From: Edaphobacter sp. 4G125
GTDB lineage: Bacteria; Acidobacteriota; Terriglobia; Terriglobales; Acidobacteriaceae
Direction of reading: 5' to 3'
DNA length: 64,000 nt
Assembly (NCBI RefSeq): GCF_014274685.1
Contig: NZ_CP060393.1
Span: 2,601,501 to 2,665,500 of the forward strand
In this document: piece by piece, positions 53,079-62,586 of the stretch
Numbering within the stretch: the stretch's first letter is position 1
Layout of the letters: every line of letters begins with the position of its first letter
Made by a program: the position numbers and the translations under genes
The notes under the pieces: model-generated
What the model was told of the DNA's origin: nothing
Databases searched by the model: none
What the model saw: the letters and a program-made list of their open reading frames with translations, nothing else

Positions 53079-54349
53079 ATACCAATCCACCGTATAACAT
53101 GATGTTCCTGATTGACAGGCTGTTGCATTGCATTAAACGGGACCCACACATTCACCTCGGTTCCATTGCCGACTGAAGTCTGTAGCCGGAAGGTGCCTCC
53201 CAGTTTACGTGTCCTTTCTTCCATTACGGCAATTCCGAAATGACCATGCCGCGATATCGATCGCTCGGACGACGAAAATCCTCGCCCATTGTCGCGGATC
53301 GATAGATTGAGGGCATCGCTCTCATATTTAAGATGGACTGCAATACTGCTGGGAGCAGCATGTCGAACCGCGTTCGTAATAGCCTCCTGCCCAATAGAGA
53401 CGAGATGGTGGACACACCCGGGAGGCAATGAAGGTTCATCTCCTTCGACATCCAATACAGTCGCGATCGATTCACGCAGGTGATTGGCGGCAAGAGTACG
53501 CGCCAGTGCATGGGAGAGGACGTTGGTAATCTCGTCACTATCACGAAGGTCCCAGATAATACGCCGGGCTTCGGCCTGGCAGTGCGCTACCATGCTACGT
53601 GCAAGTTCGCACGACTTCGCTGCTGGCGTTGCATCAAGGTCACCATCGTGAAAGAGTTTTGCGGTCGCCTCGAGCTGCCAGGAGATTGCAGCAAACCCCG
53701 CCATTAGCGTGTCATGGCACTCCCGAGCAATCCGGTTTCGCTCTTCCAGGACGATCCCAATATGCCCTTTCATTATCTGCACTCGACGGCGATAAAGATA
53801 TGCTGGAAGAATGATGGCCAGTAAGACCAGGCCCAGGTAGAAGTACCAACTCTGGTAGATCTCCGGCTTCTCTCCCACGGACAGCGTAACGATGCGAGAA
53901 AGCCACTCGTCTGTTCCACCTTTGCGTTCCTGTACTTCTAACTGGTAAACCCCAGAGGTCAACTGACTATAGTGGGCCGTGGAAAATGGGCTATTTCTCC
54001 ACTCGGAGTCGTAACCTATCAGGCGGTATCGAACCTCTTGGCCGGGATCAAAATGCCTGTTCTTATCGAAGAGGATCACGACATCGGGCTGGCCGCTCCG
54101 AAGCTCGACTCGTGGAGCTTCACCGGACAGCCAGGAAGTTCCATGCAAGGGCCCTGAATTGTTTTCCGCCAGAACCTTCTCCTGAGAGAACCCGCCTGGA
54201 ACGGATTGAGCCAACGAACTACAACAACATCCAGTGCAGATCATTCCGACCCAACATATCCCCATCAGCAAAGAGGCAGACCTGCGAGGTTTGCCAATCT
54301 TAGCGGGCGATGGGGCGCACTCCTTTTCGGGATGGGTTCGAGTCAGCAC
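53075..54349 (-). CDS. NarX/DesK-type sensor histidine kinase with Y_Y_Y sensory domain
   Basis: 424 aa. Hydrophobic N-terminal signal/anchor (about 26-48), a short extracytoplasmic Y_Y_Y-type domain (about 85-155, VRYRLIGYDSEWRNSPFSTAHYSQL ... GVYQLEVQERKGG), TM helix (about 168-185, FYLGLVLLAIILPAYLYRR), HisKA_3 dimerisation with the phospho-His in ERNRIARECHDTLMAG, and HATPase (IRDNGRGFS). Relatives normally carry 14 propeller repeats before Y_Y_Y; those are absent here. It forms a two-gene unit with the response regulator. The start (GTG) is not well marked by a ribosome site. Confidence 0.9.
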   Translation of the reverse strand: MLTRTHPEKECAPSPAKIGKPRRSASLLMGICWVGMICTGCCCSSLAQSVPGGFSQEKVLAENNSGPLHGTSWLSGEAPRVELRSGQPDVVILFDKNRHFDPGQEVRYRLIGYDSEWRNSPFSTAHYSQLTSGVYQLEVQERKGGTDEWLSRIVTLSVGEKPEIYQSWYFYLGLVLLAIILPAYLYRRRVQIMKGHIGIVLEERNRIARECHDTLMAGFAAISWQLEATAKLFHDGDLDATPAAKSCELARSMVAHCQAEARRIIWDLRDSDEITNVLSHALARTLAANHLRESIATVLDVEGDEPSLPPGCVHHLVSIGQEAITNAVRHAAPSSIAVHLKYESDALNLSIRDNGRGFSSSERSISRHGHFGIAVMEERTRKLGGTFRLQTSVGNGTEVNVWVPFNAMQQPVNQEHHVIRWIGI

Positions 54350-54395
54350 GTGAATGTTAATAAGCCTTAAACTATGTTAGCTCCGCAACAACAGC

Positions 54396-55709
54396 TCATA
54401 CCACTGCATCATGATCCAGCGGCTGTTCTGGATGAACCATCAGCCAGCAGATAGCCCCGATAATCGCCAGCGCAGCTGAGAAGGAAAATGAGTTTGTCCA
54501 CCCATAGCGTTGAGCGATCCATGGAGTCAGTGAGGCGGTCACAGCTCCTCCAATCTGACCTCCCATGTTGACCAGACTCGAAAATACTCCCGAGCTGCGA
54601 CCTGCAATATCGACGGAAACCGACCAGAATGAGCTTTGTGAGAGATATAGCGCCCCTGCACCGCCAGCAAGAATGACACCTGCCAGTTGCGGGCTGTGAA
54701 CCTGAGCTCCCAAAACAAGAAAGATTGCAGTCAAGAACAAAGCAATCGATGCCAGACCGCAGCGCCCCATCCGTAGACCAAATCTGCGAGTCATCCGGTC
54801 ACTCAGGACTCCTCCAATCAGACAGCACACGGTCATCGAAAGAAAGGGCAGCATTGCGTACTGCGCGCTCGCTTTCAAATCGAATCCGCGCACCTGAGCC
54901 ATATAAAGAAAGAACCAACTGAAGTAGATCCAAGCAACATATCCAAAGCTGAAGTAACCAATCATAAGCGCCGGCAAATCGCGGCGGTGGAGGATTGCCC
55001 GCCAGGAGATCGGCGAATCGGCTGCTTCAGAATCGGCCGCAGCGGAAGATGAGGTCGTCGCGCTGAAAGAGAGACCATCGCGAATCTCCTTCAGTTCCTC
55101 TGTCGTCATTCCTGGATGCTCTTCAGGGGTATCCCGCGAAGACTGCCACCATACAATTCCAACGGCAAATCCAATAATGGCGCTGCACCAGAATGCAGTG
55201 CGCCAGCCGTGATGCGTAATCAACCAAGTCAGCATGGGCGGTGTAAGACCGCTTCCAGCACCAACGCCGGCAAAGATCAGTCCATTAATAACGCCGCGCT
55301 CCTGCAAAGGGACCCATCGGGCGACAAATTGGTTCGCCGCAGGATAGATGACACTCTCTCCAGCTCCCAGAAGGAAGCGGATGCCAATCAGAAAGACGAC
55401 AGCAAAAGGCATGCCGCTTGGGAGTAAGGCGGTCAATACCGTGGTCACCCCCCACGACATCACACCAAGGGTCAGGACTCGCCGAGGTCCAAACCGCGCA
55501 GAGAGCCATCCTGCGGGGACCTGAAACCCCGCATAACCGATCAGAAATGCACTGAAAACCCAGCCGAGGCGCTGATTTCCCAGACCATATTCAGTACTGA
55601 TCTGAAGTCCTGCGATGGAGATATTTGTGCGATCAAGAAATGCGACTCCGCTTAATACAAACAGCCAGAAGGCCAAAAAGTACCGCACTCGCAACCAACG
55701 TCCAAACAT
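54396..55709 (-). CDS. MFS transporter, anion:cation symporter type, copy 2
   Basis: 437-aa inner-membrane carrier, 12 helices, nearly the same as copy 1 (41464-42762) along most of its length; for example LAFWLFVLSGVAFLDRTNIS and GAGESVIYPAANQFVARW recur. The main differences are a Ser/Ala-rich central loop (SATTSSSAAADSEAADS) and the C-terminal tail. Same presumed role: uptake of a sugar-acid-like anion. ATG at 55709 has GGGAG at 5 nt; a GTG further upstream is possible. It lies 46 bp upstream of the sensor kinase gene, so it may lead the transcript. Confidence 0.9.
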   Translation of the reverse strand: MFGRWLRVRYFLAFWLFVLSGVAFLDRTNISIAGLQISTEYGLGNQRLGWVFSAFLIGYAGFQVPAGWLSARFGPRRVLTLGVMSWGVTTVLTALLPSGMPFAVVFLIGIRFLLGAGESVIYPAANQFVARWVPLQERGVINGLIFAGVGAGSGLTPPMLTWLITHHGWRTAFWCSAIIGFAVGIVWWQSSRDTPEEHPGMTTEELKEIRDGLSFSATTSSSAAADSEAADSPISWRAILHRRDLPALMIGYFSFGYVAWIYFSWFFLYMAQVRGFDLKASAQYAMLPFLSMTVCCLIGGVLSDRMTRRFGLRMGRCGLASIALFLTAIFLVLGAQVHSPQLAGVILAGGAGALYLSQSSFWSVSVDIAGRSSGVFSSLVNMGGQIGGAVTASLTPWIAQRYGWTNSFSFSAALAIIGAICWLMVHPEQPLDHDAVV

Positions 55710-56027
55710 CCCCGCTCCCAATGGCGCCCCCACTTCCCTCACATAACTTCACCAATAGAAACATGGCTTAATCGCAAAGCCCTCAGGCAAAGACACCCCG
55801 ACCGAGCAGGGTCAAACAATCTGCTGACTGGAGTTGCCATTACTATACAAAATCCCATAGACGTTCGGCCCGTCTTTTTAGAGTCTTAGGGGGAAATTGA
55901 TCTCGCGCGTCGAACGGTCGCCACCTTTCCACTCAGGAATATCATCCTGTCTAAATCGTTTTAATTGACGATCTCTCACCCTCCGCATTAGCATGAACAC
56001 GCAAAATCAACCGCTTAAGGGAGCTTC
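55710..56027. other. divergent regulatory region between MFS 2 and the GH3 gene
   Basis: The 318-bp gap separates two divergent genes and contains no gene. A possible sigma-70 promoter for the plus-strand gene is TTGACG at 55965-55970 and TAGCAT at 55989-55994 with 18-bp spacing (4 of 6 at the -10). Nothing else stands out; no ARG-box or CTGTTG unit was found. Confidence 0.4.
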
Positions 56028-58268
56028 ATGCAGATTCTCTGGTCAGGAAAGTTCCTTCCCTTAGCCTGCTTCGCAGTATTTTCCATAGTGAACGTATCGA
56101 TCAGCGCCCAGGTGACGACGCCGGCTTCACCCTCCGCTCGTCCTTGGATGAACAAAAACCTGTCTCCGGATGAACGAGCAGAACTGGTTCTGAAGCAGAT
56201 GACTTTAGAGGAAAAGATCAACCTGCTCCATGGAACCGGAATGGCGCACGTACCGAACTGGCAGACTCCATTGACCTACCTCTCTAATGGCGGAGCCGGC
56301 ATGACGCTTGGGGTTCCGCGTCTGGGAATTCCGAATATCTACATGTCCGACGCCGCTTACGGGGTTCGCAGCAGTGGGGAGAACGGACGCTATTCGACAG
56401 CTCTTCCCTCTCCTGTTGGGGCTGCCTCCAGCTGGAGTACCGAAGCGGCATGCGAATACGGCGGACTCATTGGACGTGAACTCAGGGCACAGGGCTACAA
56501 CATGACACTTGGCGGCGGTGTAAACCTCACACGCGAGCCTCGTAATGGACGCACCTTCGAGTACATGGGTGAGGACCCCTTGCTCGCCGGAACTCTCGTG
56601 GGCCATCGGATCAAGTGCGAACAGGCCGAACATGTTATCGGGGACATCAAACACTACGCACTCAACGACCAGGAGACAGGGCGAAATATCGTCGATGTGC
56701 ACATGTCCAAACGGGCCATGCAGGAAAGCGATCTGCTCGCCTTCCAGATCGGCATTCGAATCGGTAACCCAGGTGCGGTCATGTGCTCCTATAACCGTAT
56801 CGATGGTGATTATGCCTGTGAGAACAAATACCTCCTGACCGATGTTCTTAAAGAGGAGTGGAACTACAAAGGCTTTGTTGTCTCCGATTGGGGAGGAACT
56901 CACAGCACCCAAAAGGCGTCTGCTGCGGGGCTCGATAACGAGCAACCCATGGATCAATACTTTGGCCCCCAACTAAAAGAGGCCGTCGAATCAGGACGAG
57001 TCCCCATGACCGAGATTGACGATCACGCCCACCGCATACTGCGATCTGAGTTTCTTTCCGGCATCGTCGATGACCCCATACAGAAGAGCGTCGTCGATGT
57101 CGAACGCGGCTTCGAGATTTCTCAACGAATTGAAGAACAAAGCATTGTTTTACTCAAAAATGAGAAGAACATCCTTCCGCTTGATCAGACCGGAGTCCAT
57201 AACGTAGCGATCATCGGGGCCCATGCGGATGTCGGAATGATCTCTGGTGGTGGATCAGCGCAGGTCGATCCACCAGGAGGAAACGCCATCATGCCTCCAG
57301 GACAGGGCGCTACTCACTGGCAGGATCACATTTGGTTCCCTACCTCGCCATTGAAGGCATTAAAGGAGAAGCTGCCCGGTGCGAACTTCACGTTCAATAC
57401 AGGCGACAATGCAACTTCCGCAGCTGATCTGGCCCGGAAGTCTGATATCGCCATCGTCTTCGCCTCTCAGTGGACTTCAGAAGGGATGGACCTGCCCAAC
57501 CTCTCTCTTCCCAATCATCAGGATGGGTTAATTGAGCAGGTCGCGGCGGCCAATCCCCGTACAATCGTAGTTCTTGAAACCGGAACGGCGGTGACAATGC
57601 CATGGCTGAACAAGGTCGCTGCTGTGGTTGAAGCTTGGTACGCGGGTAGTCGTGGCCATATCGCACTCGCCAACGTGCTAACAGGCACAGTCAATCCGTC
57701 CGGCAAACTGGCAATGACGTTTCCAAAGAGCGAGCAGGACCTCCCACGCCCTGTGATTGCTCCGCTCTCCAAAGAAGACGAGGGTTCGGGAAGCAGTGCT
57801 GTTAATGGCACCGCACGATCCACATCCAACTACAGCGTTCACTACGATGAAGGTGTAAAGGTTGGCTACAAATGGTATGAAGCCGAGCATAAACAACCGC
57901 TCTTTCCTTTTGGGTTCGGACTGTCCTATACCTCCTATTCTTATTCCGGTCTTACGACCGACAGCACGCAGAAGACCGTATCATTCACTGTAAAAAATAC
58001 AGGGAAACGCACAGGAGCGGAGATCGCCCAGATCTATGCAGTGCTGCCGCAACAAGCAGGAGAACCATTCAAACGTCTTGTAGGCTGGCAAAGGGTCGAT
58101 CTCTCTCCCGGTGAATCAAAGACGATAAGCGTTACTGTCGATCCGCAGATGCTCTCGATCTTTGACGAACAGAAGAACGACTGGCAGCTCCCGCCTGGGA
58201 GATATCGGATTCTGGCAGGACCCTCCTCCGCAACCACTCCCCTGACAGGTTTCTTCGATTTGAAGTGA
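56028..58268 (+). CDS. secreted GH3 beta-glucosidase
   Basis: 746-aa glycoside hydrolase family 3 enzyme, with a Sec signal in the first 27 residues (FLPLACFAVFSIVNVSISA). The N-terminal domain has the nucleophile Asp in GFVVSDWGGTHS and the substrate loop KHYALNDQETGR. The second domain contains NVAIIGAHADVGMISGGGSAQV and SEGMDLPNLSLP, and a fibronectin-III-like end has NTGKRTGAEIAQIY. It cleaves beta-linked oligosaccharides (cello- or related) outside the cytoplasm. AAGGGAG precedes the ATG. It is divergent from the transporter run and may be unrelated. Confidence 0.93.
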   Translation: MQILWSGKFLPLACFAVFSIVNVSISAQVTTPASPSARPWMNKNLSPDERAELVLKQMTLEEKINLLHGTGMAHVPNWQTPLTYLSNGGAGMTLGVPRLGIPNIYMSDAAYGVRSSGENGRYSTALPSPVGAASSWSTEAACEYGGLIGRELRAQGYNMTLGGGVNLTREPRNGRTFEYMGEDPLLAGTLVGHRIKCEQAEHVIGDIKHYALNDQETGRNIVDVHMSKRAMQESDLLAFQIGIRIGNPGAVMCSYNRIDGDYACENKYLLTDVLKEEWNYKGFVVSDWGGTHSTQKASAAGLDNEQPMDQYFGPQLKEAVESGRVPMTEIDDHAHRILRSEFLSGIVDDPIQKSVVDVERGFEISQRIEEQSIVLLKNEKNILPLDQTGVHNVAIIGAHADVGMISGGGSAQVDPPGGNAIMPPGQGATHWQDHIWFPTSPLKALKEKLPGANFTFNTGDNATSAADLARKSDIAIVFASQWTSEGMDLPNLSLPNHQDGLIEQVAAANPRTIVVLETGTAVTMPWLNKVAAVVEAWYAGSRGHIALANVLTGTVNPSGKLAMTFPKSEQDLPRPVIAPLSKEDEGSGSSAVNGTARSTSNYSVHYDEGVKVGYKWYEAEHKQPLFPFGFGLSYTSYSYSGLTTDSTQKTVSFTVKNTGKRTGAEIAQIYAVLPQQAGEPFKRLVGWQRVDLSPGESKTISVTVDPQMLSIFDEQKNDWQLPPGRYRILAGPSSATTPLTGFFDLK

Positions 58269-58276
58269 ATCGCGAT

Positions 58277-58301
58277 TAAAGCCATAAGGAAAATGGCTTT
58301 A
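58277..58301 (+). terminator. hairpin after the GH3 gene
   Basis: TAAAGCCAT (58277-58285) and ATGGCTTTA (58293-58301) form a 9-bp stem with a 7-nt loop, 9 nt after the stop. The T-run that follows is interrupted (CGGCCTTTATCTCC). Confidence 0.55.
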
Positions 58302-58450
58302 CGGCCTTTATCTCCCCGTAAAGTCTCCGTTGTTTTTTACTTGAACCTAGATTCTACGCAGCGTATAAAAGCCACACGCAAACAAAAGAAACCGGCATAG
58401 AGGGCCTTTTTTACTTTCTATGTACGGCAGTCCTGTGCGTTCGAGGCTGA

Positions 58451-60424
58451 ATGGCTGTTTGTATTTTTCTCCGAAGGCTTTCTGGAAACTGGCTCCTTTT
58501 CTGGCTCTGTCTGTTGTCTCCTTCTTGTTCTTTCGCAAAGGAGAGCCTTCCCGACTGGGTTCGCACAGCAATCGCTCAGCCTCTTCCGTCCTATCCATCC
58601 GAGACGAAAGCTGTCGTACTGCTCGATGACATTACCTATACAGTCGCGCCGGATGGCACCGCGATCGAACATGCCCGAACTGTTATCAGGATTCTTCGCC
58701 CCCAGGGCCGCGATGAGGGACTGGTCTATGTTCCTTTCGACAAAGATCGCAAGATCCTCTCGATGCATGTCTGGAGCATCGGCCCCGATGGCCACGAGTA
58801 CACGCTCAACGACAAGGAATTGGTAGAGTTCGGTTATCCCGGCCAAGGAAACCTATATGAGGATATGCGCGTTCGCGCTGCAAAACCTCCGGGCCGCGAT
58901 CCAGGGGGAACCATAGCCTACGAGTATGAACAACGGATGCTTCCTTACATCGCCGAGAAGACGTGGTTCTTCCAAGACAGCAACCCACGGTTGCATCAGG
59001 TTTTTACTCTCGAACTCCCTGCAGGTTTCCAATACACCACTGTATGGGCTCATCATGCAGCAATTCAGGCTGCAGATTTAGAGAATCGACGCTGGCGCTG
59101 GGAGTTGCATAACACTCCCGGCATCGATCTTGAACATATTCTGTATAGACCTGCTGAGTTCTCGCTTGCGGGCCGCATGACTGTACGCTACGGCCCCACT
59201 TCTGCATCTAAAGACGGCTGGCAAAGCATCGGCGAATGGTACGACAGTCTCTCCCACGACAGGCTCGCAGTAACTCCCGATATCGCGGCAAAGGCAAGTG
59301 AGCTTACTGCTGGAAAGACAGACTTCTACGACAAAACTGAGCCAATCGCCGAATTTGTTCAAAAGCAGATCCGCTACTTCGTCATTGAGATGGGAATTGG
59401 TGGATATCAGCCACACTTCGCATCAGACATATACCGCAATCGTTATGGCGACTGTAAAGACAAGGCCACGCTGCTTTCGTCCATGCTCGCTTCTGTTGGG
59501 ATTCATTCTGCACTTCTGATGGTGGACAGCCGTCGCGGCGTTATTGATCCTGAGGCACCTTCCATTGTGGGAAACCATATGGTGGTCGCCATAGAGATTC
59601 CCCAGGGTTATAGCTCTCCAAAGCTTCGCAGTATCGCCATCGCGAAAAATGGACGACACTACCTCATCTTCGACCCCACTTGGGAGGAGACGCCCTTTGG
59701 ACAGCTTGAACATGAGTTGCAGGGTAGTTACGGCGTCTTGATGGAGGGTGCTAACAGCCAGGTCATCGCGCTTCCCCTGCTGCCCCCCGAGTCCAACACC
59801 ATCCACCGTACAGGAAACCTGCAGCTCTTACCCGATGGCTCTCTGAAAGGCCGAATCGCCGAAGACCGCTTCGGCGATCTCTCTGACCGATGGCGAGCAC
59901 TCTATACACGCAGCGATGCCAAAGAACAAAGCGAATATCTAGATCACGTTCTCGGGGAAAGTTTACCGGCATTCACAGTCTCTGATGTAAAGGTCGAAAA
60001 CGCCACGACTCTCAATAAGAATTTAACTCTTACCTACGTCCTCGATGTTCCTCATTACGCACGCGCAATGGGTTCTCTCTTCACGATCCGCCCTCGTGTA
60101 CTCGGCGAAGAAGCGCCTGCCACCGATCATAAAGTTCGTAAAGTACCGATCAATCTGCGTGCCGCTATGCGGGTGAACGACGAATACGACATCGAACTGC
60201 CTGCCGGTTACGCGGTGGACGAATTACCTGATTCCGTCAAGCTCGACCTTGGCTTCGCCTCATACGAGAGCTCAACCACGAGCAAAGGAAACATACTTCA
60301 CTACTCGCGGACCTACACAATCCGCGAAGTAACTCTCCCACCTGAAAAATACGATGATTTGCAGAAGCTCTCGAGTGTGATCGCCACTGACGAACAGGCT
60401 CGCGCCGTTTTAAAGAAGCAATAA
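58451..60424 (+). CDS. secreted DUF3857/transglutaminase-like protein with intact triad
   Basis: 657-aa exported protein; residues 1-29 are a Sec signal (LLFWLCLLSPSCSFA). DUF3857 spans about 55-215, followed by a transglutaminase-like cysteine-protease fold with Cys in YGDCKDKATLL, His in GNHMVVAI and Asp in IFDPTWEE, so a complete C-H-D triad. A DUF2569-like or beta-rich end follows. Such proteins are common, without known function, in Bacteroidota and Acidobacteriota. It is followed by a paralogue 29 bp downstream. Start ATG with GAGG upstream. Confidence 0.85.
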   Translation: MAVCIFLRRLSGNWLLFWLCLLSPSCSFAKESLPDWVRTAIAQPLPSYPSETKAVVLLDDITYTVAPDGTAIEHARTVIRILRPQGRDEGLVYVPFDKDRKILSMHVWSIGPDGHEYTLNDKELVEFGYPGQGNLYEDMRVRAAKPPGRDPGGTIAYEYEQRMLPYIAEKTWFFQDSNPRLHQVFTLELPAGFQYTTVWAHHAAIQAADLENRRWRWELHNTPGIDLEHILYRPAEFSLAGRMTVRYGPTSASKDGWQSIGEWYDSLSHDRLAVTPDIAAKASELTAGKTDFYDKTEPIAEFVQKQIRYFVIEMGIGGYQPHFASDIYRNRYGDCKDKATLLSSMLASVGIHSALLMVDSRRGVIDPEAPSIVGNHMVVAIEIPQGYSSPKLRSIAIAKNGRHYLIFDPTWEETPFGQLEHELQGSYGVLMEGANSQVIALPLLPPESNTIHRTGNLQLLPDGSLKGRIAEDRFGDLSDRWRALYTRSDAKEQSEYLDHVLGESLPAFTVSDVKVENATTLNKNLTLTYVLDVPHYARAMGSLFTIRPRVLGEEAPATDHKVRKVPINLRAAMRVNDEYDIELPAGYAVDELPDSVKLDLGFASYESSTTSKGNILHYSRTYTIREVTLPPEKYDDLQKLSSVIATDEQARAVLKKQ

Positions 60425-60453
60425 AGCCTCACAGAAAGAAGGAACAGAACAAA

Positions 60454-62505
60454 ATGATCCGGGGTTCCCATCTTCTCCGCACCATATTCCTTGCGACACT
60501 GATATCGACTACTCTGCCGCTCCTCTCTGAACAATGGACGAATCCCTCCAAGGAAGAGCTCTCTATGACTTCGCAGGAGGGATACCCCGGTATTGCGGGT
60601 GTCTATCTGAACCGCGAGGAAATTACAGAAGACAAGCTACACATGTGGACAGTCTACGTCCGGCTGAAAGTGCTTACGGAAAAAGGCAAAGACTATGCGA
60701 ATGTCGAGCTGAAGTACGGTTCTTCAAACAGCGGAGGCGGTTATACCGTCAACAACATCTCCGGACGCACGATTCATGCAGACGGAACGATCATTCCATT
60801 TACCGGAAAACCATATGAAAAGCTAATCGAAAAGACGCAGGGATACGATGGCTATAAGCACATGGCCAAGATCTTCACGATGCCCAGTGTAGAGATTGGG
60901 AGCATCATCGAATACCGCTACTCCTTACGCTACGATGACTATTATTTCTTTGCGCCCAGCTGGTTTATTCAGTCTGACCTTTATCTTCGCAAGGGACACT
61001 ATGTCTGGAAGCCAACCGACAAACAATTGGTCAGCAAGCGGGACGGCCACGAACAACTCACCAACAGCATCGGCTGGTTTCCTGTTCTCCCTAAAGATGC
61101 GCAGATCCAGCAAACTCGGCTACCAGCAATTTCGCCGAATCCGAATGGTCAACTCATTCTTAGCCTCGACGTGCACGATGTTCCTCCGGCCCCTCAAGAG
61201 GAATACATGCCTCCGATCTCCAGCTTTACTTATCGTGTTCTTTTCTACTATTCCCCTTATCGCAGTGCGGCAGAATACTGGCAGAGCGAAGGAAAATACT
61301 GGTCAAAAAATCAGGACAAGTTCATTGGGCCTGGTTCCAAAGTTGCCGGATTTGTTCATGAACTAACGGTGCCTTCAGATAGCCAGGAGCAGAAGCTGCA
61401 CAAGATTTACGCGGCTGTGATGCAGATTGAAAACACCGACTTTACCCGCGCACATGAAACAGCAGAGGATAAGGCCGCGGGATTGCGTGAAATCCATAAC
61501 ACGGATGACATTCTCGATCGCAAACGCGGCACTAGCGACCAGCTCACAGCGCTGTTCGTCGCCATGGCGCGTGCGGCAGGCATGAAAGCCTATGTATTTG
61601 CGGTAACTAATCGTGATCGCAGCATGTTTACCAATGCATATCTCAACATGTCGCAGCTTGATGATTCTGTTGCTGTTGTAAACCTTGACGGCAAGGAGGT
61701 GTACTTCGATCCGGGGTCACGATATTGCCCCTATGGCCACCTCGATTGGAGGCATACGTTTGCCGGCGGCATTCGACAGACAGAGAATGGAACGGCACTC
61801 TCCGACACTCCCGGAGAGCCATACACCTTCTCCCGCACTCAGCGAATTGCAGAGTTAAAGATGAATGAACATGGAGAGGTTTCCGGCATCGTCAAGCTGA
61901 CTTACATGGGCGCCCCTGCGCTCGCATGGCGTCATCGCTCCTTGAGGGGAGACGACGAAAGCTTCCGTAGAGAGCTCCGCACAAATCTTGAACACTTGCT
62001 TCCAGGTGGGGTCGACATCAAGGTTATTAATATTCTCCAGTTGGAAAATTATGAGCAGCCTCTCACCGTGGAATTCACCGTCAACGGCCCTGTCGGATCA
62101 CCCACAGGAAAACGTCTCTTTGTACCTGCAGACATTTTTATGAGTAATGCGAAGCCTGCTTTTCCCCATGAGAAACGGGATCTCGCCATTTATTTCGACT
62201 ACCCACACATGGTTCAGGATGCTATCCGCATCCACTTGCCTGCCACGATTACGGCTGAATCCGTTCCATCTCCAGATACAGAGCAGTTCAAAAAATCGGC
62301 CTTATATACTTTGACGAACGAACAAAAACCGGACTCCGTAACGATCCGCCGCAATTTCACTCTTGGCGAGTTTCTGTTCGACGCAAAGGACTACACTGAG
62401 CTACGGGCTTATTACAGCAAAATTGAAAACAAAGACCAAGAGAATATCGTTCTCGCCAATGCGCCACAAACAAACGCGCCCAAACCAGCGCTTTCATCGA
62501 ACTGA
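60454..62505 (+). CDS. secreted DUF3857/transglutaminase-like protein with degenerate active site
   Basis: 683 aa, signal peptide in about 1-27, DUF3857 region about 55-235, transglutaminase-like core around 330-430. In the place of the catalytic YGDCKD motif of its neighbour stands KRGTSDQ, with Ser for Cys; the His position reads LDDSVAV; only the Asp (VYFDPGSRYC) remains. It probably has no transglutaminase or protease activity and may bind a partner. It is co-transcribed with the preceding gene. Confidence 0.83.
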   Translation: MIRGSHLLRTIFLATLISTTLPLLSEQWTNPSKEELSMTSQEGYPGIAGVYLNREEITEDKLHMWTVYVRLKVLTEKGKDYANVELKYGSSNSGGGYTVNNISGRTIHADGTIIPFTGKPYEKLIEKTQGYDGYKHMAKIFTMPSVEIGSIIEYRYSLRYDDYYFFAPSWFIQSDLYLRKGHYVWKPTDKQLVSKRDGHEQLTNSIGWFPVLPKDAQIQQTRLPAISPNPNGQLILSLDVHDVPPAPQEEYMPPISSFTYRVLFYYSPYRSAAEYWQSEGKYWSKNQDKFIGPGSKVAGFVHELTVPSDSQEQKLHKIYAAVMQIENTDFTRAHETAEDKAAGLREIHNTDDILDRKRGTSDQLTALFVAMARAAGMKAYVFAVTNRDRSMFTNAYLNMSQLDDSVAVVNLDGKEVYFDPGSRYCPYGHLDWRHTFAGGIRQTENGTALSDTPGEPYTFSRTQRIAELKMNEHGEVSGIVKLTYMGAPALAWRHRSLRGDDESFRRELRTNLEHLLPGGVDIKVINILQLENYEQPLTVEFTVNGPVGSPTGKRLFVPADIFMSNAKPAFPHEKRDLAIYFDYPHMVQDAIRIHLPATITAESVPSPDTEQFKKSALYTLTNEQKPDSVTIRRNFTLGEFLFDAKDYTELRAYYSKIENKDQENIVLANAPQTNAPKPALSSN

Positions 62506-62527
62506 ACAGATCCTCTAAAACAAAAAT

Positions 62528-62559
62528 GCTGGATGCGCCGATAACTCGGCGCATCCAGC
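62528..62559. terminator. bidirectional terminator between the DUF3857 gene and oxyR
   Basis: GCTGGATGCGCCG (62528-62540) and CGGCGCATCCAGC (62547-62559) form a perfect 13-bp stem with a 6-nt loop. Plus-strand T-run GCTTTTTTCTC follows; on the minus strand the arm is followed by ATTTTTG. Serves both convergent genes. Confidence 0.9.
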
Positions 62560-62586
62560 GCTTTTTTCTCTCTCTTCCTACAAATT

